Shown: in pieces, positions 21,085 through 31,700 of the stretch | Layout of the letters: every line of letters begins with the position of its first letter | Position numbering within the stretch: position 1 is the first letter of the stretch | DNA from: Ascarosepion bandense | Lineage: Eukaryota; Mollusca; Cephalopoda; Sepiida; Sepiidae | Direction of reading: 5' to 3' | Assembly: GCA_037127315.1 (NCBI GenBank) | Contig: JBBBDQ010001124.1 | Coordinates: 1,670,001 to 1,734,000 of the forward strand | Length of the DNA stretch: 64,000 nucleotides | Position numbers and translations under genes: made by a program | The notes under the pieces: model-generated | The model's database searches: none | Told to the model about the DNA's origin: nothing | Seen by the model: only the letters and a program-made list of their open reading frames with translations

Positions 21085-21970
21085 ACAGTGTAGTAATGGA
21101 TAGTGACTCAGATTGAGGAATCAGAAAGCCAAGTTTGAGTTCCAGTTTATTAGATTCACTTATGTACTAAACCCTTGGGAAAGGTATGAATCCATTCATA
21201 CACTTGGGAAAGGTATGAATCCATCTATACCCATGGAAAAGGTATCAATCCATCCATACCCTTGGGAAAGGTATAAATCCATCCATATCCTTGGGAAAGG
21301 TATAAATCCATCTATATACATGGGAAAGGTATGAATCCATCTATACCCTTGGGAAAGGTATGAATCCATCTATACCCATGGGAAAGGTATCAATCCATCT
21401 ATACCCATGGGAAAGGTATCAATCCATCTATATACATGGGAAAGGTATGAATCCATCTATACCCTTGGGAAAGTTATAAATCCATCTATACCCATGGGAA
21501 AGGTATCAATCCATCCATATCCTTGGGAAAGGTATAAATCCATCTATACCCATGGGAAAGGTATCAATCCATCCATATCCTTGGGAACGGTATAAATCCA
21601 TCTATATACATGGGAAAGGTATCAATCCATCTATACCCTTGGGAAAGGTATGAATCCATCCATACCTTGGGAAAGGTATGAATCCGTCTATACCCATGGG
21701 AAAGGTATGAATTCATCAGTGTTCTGCTATTTGCTCAAAGCTGGTGAGTTTTGCTTTTACCCCCCACCTCAGCTATGGGAGTATTCTTTTACCACCCCAG
21801 TTATGGGAAAGGTACAAATCCATCAGTCTGTCATGCTATTTACCCATAGCTGCTGGGGTATTTTTTACTGCCTCCACCCAAACTATGGAGGTTTTCTTTT
21901 ACCACCCCAGCTATGAGTAAATAGCAGGACAGATTGGGTTTTATAAGCTTGGGTGGCAACTAATCTAGGA
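21085..21970 (+). repeat. SINE-A-like locus expanded into a 29-bp minisatellite
   Basis: 21085-21172 is a diverged SINE-A head. At the SINE block CTTGGGAAAGGTATTAATCC the sequence turns into about 18-19 tandem 29-bp units (21173-21715) of the form TTGGGAAAGGTATGAATCC plus ATCTATACC. Then come partial repeats of the next SINE block (CAGCTATGGG..., 21716-21915) and the body segment AGCAGGACAGATTGGGTT near 21925. The minisatellite was therefore born inside a SINE. Short open frames across it are by-products. Confidence 0.85.
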
Positions 21971-23519
21971 GAAGGAAAAACACTGAATTCAAAACTAACC
22001 TGGTTGTAGACCATATTGCACAGAGAATAAAAGGGTTTGTCCTTACCTGTTAAAATGTTACAGAAGCATTGAAACAATGAAACAGCCCAGAACAGAGGGT
22101 TATGATGAGTGGTCATCAATGGTCTATATTCTACTTAAAGTGATGGGCTTTCATATATCTATCTACAAACGTTTGCCATTTCTACAGAGGATTACAACAG
22201 TAATTCCCAGACAGTGCAGCTTGCCTCATAGTTGTGGTCGAAGAGAATTTGCAGGGGAGGCAGAATGATAGAAACACGACCAAAGACTTAGAAACAGCTT
22301 CAAAAACTTCATATGCCAAAAATAAATATGATTTAAAAATTTAAGATATTATGATGGGTTACTTGTAATTGCATGCAGGAGTCCTATTATAAACAGTTAT
22401 AAATAATTATTGACCGGACTTATCAATGTGATGTTTTTGAATAATATCAAGTATTAAAAATATAGTGACTAGGGTTTGCAAATTGGAGGAGAGAGTTATC
22501 AATGATAATGGTCTTCCTTGGTTATCTCTCTTTGACCCTCTCTCTACTTTTTTATTTTTAAAAGTACATTTATCACATAAAATTTGGTAAAGCACAAGTA
22601 AATTCTAATTCTGAAAACGTGGCCGAGGTCAAAGAAGTTTGGTAACCACTGGACTAGAGTGTAGAATTTGTCCAATTTACAGGTTCTCCTAAGCAAGAAT
22701 CTGTTATTATTTCTGCCTGAGAAACTTACAGAAGTATATCATCCAGTTTAGGAAATATCAAAGATCTGAATCAAATTTAATCTCTATCAGAAACCTTGAT
22801 TTGAATTGCTCTGTGGAAACCCCAATATGTACCGGGTACCATTTAAGAGATATGAAAGTAAGTTTTGTAGTCAGTGACACCTCAGAAAGTTAAAAAACAA
22901 AGGAGACCTTAAAGCCAACAAGTATTGAATCATGCCTCAAAGTATATTGATTGATGCACTAATATAAACAAGGGAGTCAACCCAGTTGAACTTATGATAT
23001 ATATAGAAAAGTGAACCAGATAACTGCAGGTGATATGAACATCTGCCCTACATCTTTTCGCTTTCAATTGCTATCACCCCCCATGCAAGGCAGTAAAGCC
23101 AGTAAGACACTAGGGGTTACAGGGTGTGAAAGAATTAAGAACAGAATCAGGAAGACAATAGAAAGTGATTGACATTGCATTTAAATTTTTAAAGAGTAAA
23201 TTTGGCTAGAAAACATTGGAATTGTATATCCTCAATTTTGACAGCATAAATTTTGCTTAGTCCAAGATTGAACAAACAATTATTTTGCATATGAAAAATT
23301 TATCAAACATTACAATCATTACATTATACTAATAATAATATTAAGAGTGAAGAACTAAAAAACAATAATAGAGAAAAACCAGGAGGGATACAAAAGAAGG
23401 TTTTAAAAAAGCCCGAGTATCATGAAAAGGAAACCAGATGAAAGTACAAAAATCTGTATATCTACAGAGAGTGGTAAATTTATGGAGATCAACAAATGAC
23501 CTAACGTGATATTATTGCT
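21971..23519. other. No gene seen
   Basis: AT-rich DNA with a few short frames that show no family resemblance. The RTE copy begins near 23520. Confidence 0.5.
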
Positions 23520-24395
23520 GGTTAGATAAGGAATGCCATATGATTAGGATGCTCTCTGAAAGGGCAATTCATATTATTAAGGACTTGTACCTATGTTTTA
23601 GTGATTATGCAAAGGTGTTCAAGAAAATACACCACAAAGAATTAATTGAGATGCTCAGCAGCCTCAACATATTTGGGAAAGATATAAGAGTAATCAAGAA
23701 TCTCTACTGCAAGCAAACCGCCTGCATACAGACAGGTAACGAATTCAGCAGATATACAAAGATAGAAAGGGGCGTCAGACAGGGATGTGTATTTTCACTA
23801 GATCTATTCAACTTGTACAGCAGGACGATTCTGAGGACACTAGATGTTATGCCAGGATTTATTATCAGAGGCCACAATTTGAACAATATAAGGTATGCAG
23901 ATGATACAGTGCTGATAGCAGTCATGGAAAGGAAACTACAAAACCTCCTACAGAAGGTATCTGAAGAGAGTGACAAGAAAGGACTACAAATAAACTGCAA
24001 GAAAACCGAATACATGGTCATCAGCAAAAGGGCAGCCCAATATGCCAAATACAGGTCGGGGATGTGAGCAATGATGAGGTTTCGGAAAGGATGGAAACAA
24101 AAGGGAAATTAATACTGAACATCAGGAAGAGACAGCTAAAGTTACTGGGACATGCAATGAAGAAAGAGGTCTTGGAGAACCTGATACTAACAAGCCAGAT
24201 AGAGGGAAAAAGAGACAGGGGAAAGCAGTGGATAACATATTTGACGGGCCTGAGCAGGTGGATGATAGAACAGGGTTTGTGTGGTGCAACAAGAGAAAGC
24301 ATGCTAAGAGCCACCAGGGATAGGGAGATGTTGAAAGCCATGATTGCCTACATTCTGAAAGGACAAGGCACGTAAAATAATAATAAAAAGAAGAA
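23520..24395 (+). pseudogene. RTE-like LINE copy with reverse transcriptase core
   Basis: A 175-codon frame (23540-24067) holds RT motifs in order: LCFSDYAKVF (residues 18-27, catalytic Asp at 22), RGVRQGCVFS (77-86) and RYADDTVLI (118-126). An internal deletion and frameshift at about 24062 jumps to the C-terminal part (24064-24375: NDEVSERMETK, IRKRQLKLLGHAMKKE, GLSRW), followed by an AAT/AAG-rich 3' end. The endonuclease domain is missing. Both YADD aspartates are intact, but the truncation and internal deletion make it non-autonomous. The resemblance to BovB/RTE-type RT is from family knowledge. Confidence 0.8.
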
Positions 24396-24784
24396 GGATA
24401 ATGAACGAGGGCAGAAAAGGAAAAAGTATGGGAAAATGAGGAAAGGTAAAACAAAACCAGTTGAAAGGAAAAAATAATTAAAATGGGGAGACAAAAAGGA
24501 AAGCATAAACAGACTGATTGGGTATCAAGAGACTGAGTGAAAGATCGATCAGGAAATAAGGATGTGAGGGCTGAAAATTGTAATACATGAAAAATCTTCA
24601 GGCAAAACAATGATGGAACTAATCCATGAATGTCTAATATTTTCATAAAAAAGTGAAACCAGTTATAAGGATTAGGATTAGAGGAAAGAGACAGGCAAAG
24701 GAGGACAGAAGAGTAGAGGCATGAGACAATGGAGAATCTGTAATGTGATAGATCCCAACTTGACAGTTCAGATACAGTCACTTT

Positions 24785-25035
24785 CTAACCAATGCAATGT
24801 GGCTTCCCTGTGTCTCTTCTATAAATACTTTCATGGCTTCTGCTCTGATGAACTTAGCTCACTCATGTCCCCTATATATAAATTTACTTGATCCACAAGA
24901 TTAGCAAGTAGGTCCCACCCTTTTACTGTGAAACCAATAAATTGTAAACGCAAATTCTACTCCAGCAGCTTCTTTTCTTGCACTTCCCGCCTGTGGAATT
25001 CCCTTCCATTTACTTGCTTCCCCAATCTTTAAAAG
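24785..25035 (+). mobile_element. jockey/CR1-like LINE, 3' ORF end fragment
   Basis: Plus-strand copy of the LINE C-terminal coding region (ATAAATACTTTCATGGCTTC, then TAGGTCCCACCCTTTTACTG and TTCCCGCCTGTGGAA). It is broken by a deletion and ends before the 3' UTR. Confidence 0.75.
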
Positions 25036-25310
25036 CACAAAATCTTAAATCACAATATCAAAATCATTATAAGAGAGGCACTATATATAAATCAAATGAT
25101 TCTATACTACCATTGATTTCTTTTAAAGAACGCTCCTTTTCAAAAGCACAAAATAAATTATATGACAGTCAAAACATGAGGAGAAAATAACAATATCAGA
25201 AACATAACATCCTTGAGAATTGCCAAAAGGGAAACATGTAAGAATACTGGAAAAATTAACTTAAAAATAAATAAAATCTTTCTGAGTGATCATTTTTAAC
25301 AAAACATGTT
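25036..25310. other. No gene seen
   Basis: AT-rich spacer. Confidence 0.5.
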
Positions 25311-25319
25311 TAAAAGAAA

Positions 25320-25625
25320 GATTGTTGCCCAAACTCATTATGACTGAGCTCTCTAGAGAAGAAAATTTCAAAAACAGTTTCCACTTCTGCGATATATGCG
25401 GTACTCTTCAAAAATGAATTGAGTTCTTTCAGTGACTGGTGTGTGTACACATTGCTTATATACAATACGCTAAAACTTCCCTTCTCTGATTCTATGCGCC
25501 TATGGCTCAAGGGGTAGTGACTCCAACTGACACCAAATCAGTTGAGTTTTGATCCTGGCCAGAAGTGGATGTGTCTAGTCACACTAATGAGCAGTAATAC
25601 AGCGAAACAGGCTTGTATGTGGATG

Positions 25626-25661
<36 letters not shown>

Positions 25662-25665
25662 TTAT
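25320..25665 (+). mobile_element. SINE-B copy with 5' extension
   Basis: Same layout as 15475-15800 in the opposite orientation: GAGCTCTCTAGAGA block, AATTGAGTTCTTTCAGTGAC, tRNA-like head with A box TGGCTCAAGGGG and B-box-like GAGTTTTGATCC, hammerhead motif, then (TA)n. Confidence 0.75.
25579..25622 (+). ncRNA. Hammerhead-like ribozyme in SINE-B (G5 to A)
   Basis: Stem I TCACA/TGTGG (four Watson-Crick pairs plus U-G), core CTAATGA with the conserved G at position 5 changed to A, stem II GCAGT-AAT-ACAGC with one A-A mismatch, GAA intact, stem III ACA-GGCT-TGT, then A. One core lesion probably abolishes cleavage. Confidence 0.6.
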
Positions 25666-25770
25666 TATAAATTATGTTTTAGAACATGTAAATTATTTTT
25701 TAATATATGTCCTTGACAATCATATGTTTGTTTCAACGTTGGGTACATTTCTTCTGGAGGTAAAAGCAAA

Positions 25771-25809
<39 letters not shown>

Positions 25810-25837
25810 AAATGTGTATGTATATAATTATAAATAT

Positions 25838-25874
<37 letters not shown>

Positions 25875-25961
25875 TGCAATTTGTTATTATATATGAGTGG
25901 TACTTATTTGAAAGTGCTCAATATCAGTGATAGAGCAAACATATTCATATAGATAGGTGTG

Positions 25962-26007
25962 AGTTTGTAACCCTGGGTTTCACGCTCTTGCGATCGTCAG
26001 ACAAACT
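25962..26007 (-). ncRNA. Hammerhead ribozyme (type I), fully canonical
   Basis: Minus strand, 5' to 3': stem I AGTTTGT; core CTGACGA (position 7 is free in the consensus); stem II TCGC-AAGA-GCGT (three G-C pairs over a U-U closing mismatch); GAA; stem III ACCCAGGGT (three pairs, 3-nt loop); cleavage base T(U); stem I return ACAAACT, a perfect 7-bp helix. Predicted cut between plus positions 25969 and 25968. It lies in the left inverted repeat of the GIY-YIG element, about 20 bp inside its outer end. Confidence 0.8.
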
Positions 26008-26104
26008 GATTAATTTTTTTAAAAATTGGTTATATGTAGGGTTGCGTATATTCGTGTATTTTTGTGGAAGTGGGGGAAAATCTGTCATCATGACAGACAC
26101 AGAC

Positions 26105-26149
<45 letters not shown>

Positions 26150-26299
26150 TCTGTACACCCATTGATGCGCGCAAGGACACACACACACGCACGCGTTCAC
26201 CCACTGGGGTATGCATAAACATTTATATGCGAATCGTGTGGGGGCTCGCCATATATATGTATATGTGTGCCGTTGCACACATACGTACGCATTCGCAAC

Positions 26300-26985
26300 A
26301 AAAAAGCAAAAACAGAAAAAGAAATATCATCTGGTTTAATCCACCATACAACAAAGCCGTCAAAACAAACATAGGTAAGACATTCCTGCACTTAATAGAA
26401 AAACACTTTCTGGTGACAAACCGATTAGCAAAAATATTCAACAAAGACAACGTCAAAATTAGTTACATCTGCACAAAAAATATTACACAAATAATAAAAA
26501 GCCACAACAAAAAATAAACAACCTACAATAATGCAATCAAAGAAGTTCAATGCAACTGCAGAAATTGAACTACATGTCCACTCCAGAGAAATTGCCAGCA
26601 AACAAACATAGTATATAAAGCCAAGGTAAGTGCAAACAACAACACAATGTACTACATCGGTGCCACTGAGGGACCATTTAAGAAAAGAAAAAACAACCAC
26701 AATCTTTCATTCTCCAACAGAAAATACTTGAACAGCACTACACTATCCACATACGTATGGCGTCTAAAAGACAGAAATATTTCACCAACAATAAGCTGGA
26801 AAATACTAAAAAAAGCACCTGCCTACAACAACATTACAAAAAAAAATGCCTACTTTGCCTACATGAAAATGTAGCAATTATATCTCATACCCCACAAAAG
26901 AACTTACTAAACACAAGATCAGAACTAATTTCCAAATGCAGACATGAAAATAAATACCTATTATCACAATTTATACCAAACAGAT
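26300..26985 (+). pseudogene. GIY-YIG endonuclease remnant of the retroelement
   Basis: One frame runs from NRKRNIIWFNPP (26305) through IKSHNKK, then TAA at 26515-26517, a CNCRN and CPL...C cysteine cluster interrupted by TGA at 26566-26568, then IVYKAKV and MYYIGATEGPFKKR (26647 on). These correspond to the GIY, YIG and catalytic Arg motifs, followed by TYVWRLKD and SWKILKKA. A frameshift near 26830 shifts the end to CLLCLHENVAII...LLNTRSELISKCRHENK. Two stops and a frameshift make it dead. GIY-YIG nucleases nick target DNA for Penelope-like insertion. Confidence 0.8.
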
Positions 26986-27717
26986 AAAAAAAAAGAACCG
27001 CTGATACCATAATCTTATCAACTATTCTCTAGTTCAAACTACCACCATAATAATTGCATTTATTGTTATTATCATCACACCACCATTACTAATCATTATT
27101 ACCATTTGACAATAACTATTTACTACCACAACTGTTATTATCATCAAATATTACTATCACAGTATTAGTCCACAATCATCATTAACATAAATTACACATC
27201 CCTGCCATAGTAAAATTAATACACCAAACATAAACACTAACAAGCATTACAAATTAGAATTTCTACCATTTAAATATACGCAACCACAAAAATAAAAAAA
27301 CTAGCTAATAACCGACTTTAAAATAAAAAATAACAATACAGCCATAAAAAAAATAGCAATTCTTACCGATCATAGTTTCACACAGAACCCATCATATGTA
27401 TGTACGAGAAATCAACAACTCTCCGCACATTGACATCGCTACACTATTTGAATATACCAACCAAATGCATATGTATGTGCGCAATGGCACACCTATACAT
27501 ATATATGCCGAGCCCCACACAATTCACATATATATGTTCATGCAAGCCCCAGTGGGCAAACGCGCGTGTGTGTTTGTGTCCTTGTGCGCGTCAATGGGTG
27601 TACAGATGTATATATATATGTCTGCATCTGTCATGACGACAGATTTACCCCCACTTCCACAAAAATACACGAATATACGCAACCCTACAGATAATCAATT
27701 TTTTAAAAAAATTAATC

Positions 27718-27763
27718 AGTTTGTTTGACGATCGCAAGAGCGTGAAACCCAGGGTTACAAACT
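27718..27763 (+). ncRNA. Hammerhead-like ribozyme, right terminal repeat (C3 to U)
   Basis: The inverted counterpart of 25962-26007 on the plus strand. Stems I (AGTTTGT/ACAAACT), II and III are identical, but the core reads TTGACGA instead of CTGACGA, changing the conserved C3. Expected to be strongly impaired. Confidence 0.7.
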
Positions 27764-27958
27764 CACACCTATCTATATGAATACATATATATATATATAT
27801 ATATATATAGAATAATGTCAAGTCCGTCAACAGTGAGGATAATCTAAAAAGATCTATTTAATATAAAATATTAAGCGATAAATCTGTATAGAGAACTCAA
27901 TAAATGTTATCCAGAACAATATGATATATATAAAGGAAAACTCAACACATCATCTGAA

Positions 27959-28015
27959 GTGGTTATAAATTATAATCCATTTCAATGAACTAATAAGTTC
28001 ATTTCATCAGACCAC
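27959..28015 (-). ncRNA. Hammerhead ribozyme (type I), fully canonical
   Basis: Minus strand: stem I GTGGT; core CTGATGA; stem II AATGAAC-TTATTA-GTTCATT (perfect 7 bp); GAA; stem III of six pairs including two G-U (ATGGAT...ATTTAT, loop TATA); cleavage base A; stem I return ACCAC. Predicted cut between plus positions 27964 and 27963. It lies about 175 bp outside the right end of the GIY-YIG element and is unlike the hammerheads inside it, so it belongs to a different repeat or is solitary. Confidence 0.75.
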
Positions 28016-28543
28016 ATTTTTTAGGTATAAATATTTTTCAAGAATATCCAAAAAGTTTTTTAAGCAAAATGGAAATCAAGTATCATGACCCAGAATAGAA
28101 GTCTTCATCTTGTAAGGGTCACCAAGGCTCTGGGAGAAAAAGTTCATTGGGAAGAATGAGTGACCGTAAATCTATTACATGTCCACATACAAGCACAGGA
28201 ATATGTGTACACATATATTCCTCCATATTAACATACATACACATCCACACATACATATATATATAAAAGAGAACATACTTTCTCAAGTTCAGAAATATAA
28301 CCATAAAAATTTTTTAAAAATATATTTAAATATTTCAAATAATTAAACAAAATAAAATACATAAATCATGATGGGCTTTCCTGTCGGTTTCAACATATGA
28401 GTGTCTAACTCAGACTGCCACACAAAGAATTGTTTGTAGTGGTGAAGGCTTGTGTAGCACACATCCACACTTTTTGGAACTGCTGATAACAAACAATCGG
28501 TGCAGACATCTGCCACAGATCACATGAACAACAGACCTCAGTT
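28016..28543. other. No gene seen
   Basis: AT-rich spacer between the solitary hammerhead and the composite SINE. Confidence 0.5.
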
Positions 28544-28824
28544 ATTTAACCCATAACTGGAGGGAAGGGACAGATTAATACCTTTCCCAAGGGTACCAGT
28601 GCATAAGTGAATGTAGAATGTCCGACTGGAATTGGAACTCGGCTCACCGATTTACCCCTTCCAAGCTGACATCCACCGCACCACAACGCACATCCGTCAA
28701 TAAACACTTACAGCACCTGGTATTCTCAAGCGGTCACTCATCTAAGTACTGACCAGGCTCAACATTGCTTAACTTCAGTGATTGAGCAGAAACCGGTGTA
28801 TTAAACATGATATGACCGTAAATC
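28544..28824 (-). mobile_element. Composite 5S rRNA plus tRNA-type SINE
   Basis: Minus strand: a 5S-rRNA-like module of about 121 nt (28824-28704) containing pol III control elements (AAGTTAAGCAATG A box, TAGATGAGTGACC intermediate element, GAGAATACCAGG C box). After an AAGTGTTTATTGAC linker comes a SINE-A-like tRNA module (TTGTGGTGCGGTGG, AATTCCAGT, GGTACCCTTGGGAAAGG, TTCCCTCCAGTTATGGG). The same 5S-linker-tRNA order recurs at 33911 and 62757, so this is a real family, not a chance fusion. Not a functional 5S gene: multiple substitutions. Confidence 0.8.
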
Positions 28825-29009
28825 ATAATTAACTTCAAAATAAATCAGTAAAAACATTTACTCATTTCTATGTATTATCTAATTAATTGCATCCCTTAGC
28901 ATCCCCGACAGTTTACCTTTCCTTAAACAGTAAACTGTACGAATATTTAGATTGTTTTCAAATTCAAAATTTGCAGGGATAACAATGTTTTTCCTCCATG
29001 TTACTGCGG

Positions 29010-29640
29010 TGCATAAATACTTCTTTTTTATGTGCTGTGTCCATTCAGGATGTACGCAATCAAGGACTTCCACTTGTCGCTCTTAATGTTTTTTCTCTTG
29101 GTATCTCTCCCAAGCTTTGCTCTGCCATCCATTTGCTCAAGCCCATCAAATATGTCTCTCTTTCCCTCTATCCATCCTGTGAATATTAGATTCTCCAAAC
29201 CCACCATTCCTCATTAAATGTCCCAGAAACCTCAGCTGTCTCTTCCTGATGCTAAGTATAAGTTTTCTTTTCTTTTGCATCCTCTCCAACACCTTGTCAT
29301 TGCTTCTGTACTTGGTCCAGTATTCTTCTTTAAAACCACATTTCTACTGCTTCGAGCTTCTCCTTCATCCTTAAAGAGATTGTTCAAGACTTGCTGCTAA
29401 AAAAAAAACGGACATATATCACATAGCAGTCTAGCTCTCTTTTTTTTGTTTCCAATGAGATCTTCTTATCTCTAAGTACTCTGGTTAGCTTTTGAAATGC
29501 ATCTTTGGACATGCCAATGCATCTTTGGATCTCAGTATCACGCCTTCCATGTAATAGTCAGAACACTTCCCAGGTGTTTAAATTTCTTTACCTGTTTGAT
29601 TTTAGCTTCCCCAACCTGTAGGTTGCATTTTGGAAACTTT
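29010..29640 (-). pseudogene. RTE-like LINE fragment
   Basis: Antisense on the plus strand. It matches the 3' part of the RTE family (inverted GAGAATCTAATATTCACAGG, the LLKIRKRQL-type block and the acidic-rich RMLRISW region) and extends further 5' than most copies, to about 29640. Heavily mutated. A plus-strand scrap resembling GMAKKAF lies just beyond at 29665. Confidence 0.65.
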
Positions 29641-30118
29641 TTTTACTGGTAACCATGCAGGCGAATTGGCATGGCAAAGAAAGCATTCCAGAAGCAGCAT
29701 CCACTACTTTGTTTATTTCTTGTCTCATTGAAAAAGGGCACAGGTGTGTCCAAAAATCTAGCTGACGAGCAAGCAGTGTTGGATATCATAAAGTCACTCT
29801 ACAATTGTCAGACTTGTACCAGACAGGTGTTTTCGATGACTACTAGTCACATGGCATATATGTGCAGGTCGGGTTAATCCATTACAATATTGATGAGTAG
29901 GTCCACCACAACATTTATAAATTTTATTGTTCCATAATGATATTGTAAATTATTCAATATCATTTGAAAGCTTTCGGTTGATGTTTTCTAGTTTTGTTTG
30001 CAAATAAATGATTTCCATTTTTATAAACACTTATTTTTCCTCTGACTTATTTTTGTATGCCTTGCTCATTTATATCATTGTGTATGCATATGTATTTCTC
30101 TGTGTGCACCTGTCACTT

Positions 30119-30159
<41 letters not shown>

Positions 30160-30219
30160 GTGTGCATGTGCTTATGTGTATATACAAGGAGATGTTAAAA
30201 AATTATTGACCTAATCAAA

Positions 30220-30415
30220 AAGCCCTATGGAACAGACCCTCTTGGAAAAGTTTTCCCCATTCATTACAATCTTAATCTCTTAAATTCGATGGCTAACTAT
30301 TATCTATCCTGTATATCATCAGAATATGCAACTCTTGCTTCCTCCCTGTATGCCCTGACATTAACTACTACCTTGAGTGGCGTTTCGACCTTGTATTGGA
30401 TGAGAAGGTATTTAA
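30220..30415 (+). repeat. Interspersed repeat E, third copy
   Basis: Contains ATTACAATCTTAATCTCTTA and CCTTGAGTGGCGTTTCGACC in the order seen in the other copies. It follows a (TA)n tract. Confidence 0.5.
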
Positions 30416-31020
30416 GAAAACTTTAGTCCAACATTTGGTCATTTACTCAGATTTTAGAAAGTGGGTGGACCAAAAACTTTTCAGCTTCTTTTTGTATGTC
30501 ATTCTGTATCTGTGTGTGTGTGTGTGCGTGCATATATATATTGTTCATATTTGTGTCTATGTGTGCATGTGTCTGGGTACTAGTTTGTATATGTGTATGT
30601 CTGCATCTGTGTATGTGTATCTATGTGAGTATATATGTTTGTCTGAGTCTCTGTATATGTGTCTGTCCACATGTTTTCTCATGTGTGTGTGTGTGTAAAG
30701 TGCCGAAAAGTTCTTGGCTCAACTAAAAAAATTAAATATTTCAATATTTGGCCATTTGATCAGATTTTCAAGCCATAAAACTTTTCAGTACAACTTGTAT
30801 GTTTTTTGTGCACAAACATGGGGGCATATGTGTTGTTCATATTTGTGTCTGTGTACCTATTTTTGTATGTGCATATATGTTTGTGTAATTGTGTCTGCAC
30901 CTGTTTGTGTATTTATAGGTATATGAGTTTCTTTTGTGTGTCTGTGTATATATGTGCATGTATCTGGCCACTCTTCTGTTCCTGTGTATATGTGTGTGGA
31001 TATATATATATATATATACA
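30416..31020. repeat. Degenerate TG-rich repeats in two related halves
   Basis: Two half-units (about 30420-30690 and 30735-31020) share an ATTTGGYCATTTRMTCAGATTT block, a CTTTTCAG block and long TGTGTCTGTGTATATG-like runs. The cysteine-rich short frames here are translations of these runs and not genes. Confidence 0.7.
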
Positions 31021-31039
31021 TACATTGTATCAAGGTAGC

Positions 31040-31700
31040 AAATAATTTTCTAAACATATACTGTTAAATATAAGAGACAATGAATGTCTATTATCTTTAA
31101 TCATGAGCCGTTCTAAACATTGTATTTTGGCTTTAATTTCAGTTGAAAATAAAGACAAAAATTCTCCAACATTTGGATAATTTTTTAAGTTGGTTCTAAG
31201 CTTCTGGCTCACATGAGCCATCTTCAGAGAGATTATAAGGACGGTAACACAAAAACATCCACCATCCAAACAACCCACACTTAATCAAATCACATTTAAA
31301 TCTAGTCATAACACATTACAATGCATTTGACTACATGGGTTCTGTTGTCATTTCGCACTATCACGCGGTGTGACGTCATAGAACTGTACTGCAAATTTGG
31401 GAACTGCGTTGGTTATTTTTGGTAACCATTGCCATTGCTTAGCAGAGTTTTATGTCAACACAAGATAAAATTGTCACTGATGGTGGATGTTTTTATGTTA
31501 ACGTCCCTGTAACCTCTCTGAAGATGGCTCATGTGAGCCAGAAGCTTAGAACCAACTTAATAAAAAAATATTCAAATGTTGGAGAATTTTTGTCTTTATT
31601 TTCAAATGAAATTAAAGTTAAAATATGATGTTTAGAATGGCTCATGATTAAACATAATAGACATTCATTGTCTCTTATATTTAACAGTATATGTTTAGAA
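31040..31700. mobile_element. Foldback element with about 210-bp inverted repeats
   Basis: Left arm 31040-31265 and right arm 31480-31700 are inverted copies (TATACTGTTAAATATAAGAG..., CCAACATTTGGATAAT-type, AAGCTTCTGGCTCACATGAG). They enclose about 215 bp of unrelated DNA without coding. Each arm has an outward CTGAAGA followed by a perfect TGGCTC-ATGT-GAGCCA hairpin and GAA, a hammerhead-like arrangement. Base 15.1 is G rather than A and no stem I is evident, so these are probably dead remains. Structure suggests a Penelope-type or MITE-like non-autonomous unit. Confidence 0.7.

Larger units (their letters stand above)
25940..27785. mobile_element. RT/GIY-YIG (Penelope-like) element with long terminal inverted repeats
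   Basis: About 345-350 bp at the left end (25940-26292) recurs inverted at the right end (27447-27785), including the outer TATAGATAGGTGTGAGTTTG, a microsatellite island and a GTGCCRTTGCRCACATA inner block. Between them lies the plus-strand GIY-YIG coding remnant, then non-coding AT-rich DNA (26990-27440). Each repeat contains a hammerhead motif. On both sides the motif is read outward, from the interior toward the element end. The RT domain is absent here, but the same family's RT lies at 1160-2435. Inverted pseudo-LTRs and hammerheads are known for Penelope-like elements. Confidence 0.7.

Noticed and set aside
24122..24781. 219-codon minus-strand frame
   Set aside because: Antisense shadow of the RTE C-terminal coding region and adjacent purine-rich DNA.
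26026..26218. Frames with poly-Ile/Tyr/His stretches
   Set aside because: Microsatellite translation inside the left inverted repeat. The real coding remnant begins near 26300.
28704..28824. Functional 5S rRNA gene
   Set aside because: Substitutions throughout, fused to a tRNA-like SINE module, and the same fusion recurs at two other loci.
29671..29877. 68-codon frame downstream of an RTE fragment
   Set aside because: The first few residues resemble the RTE protein (GMAKKAF); the rest shows no recognisable family and no splice context.
30396..31045. Cysteine- and valine-rich short frames
   Set aside because: Translations of degenerate TGTG/TATG repeats in several frames at once.
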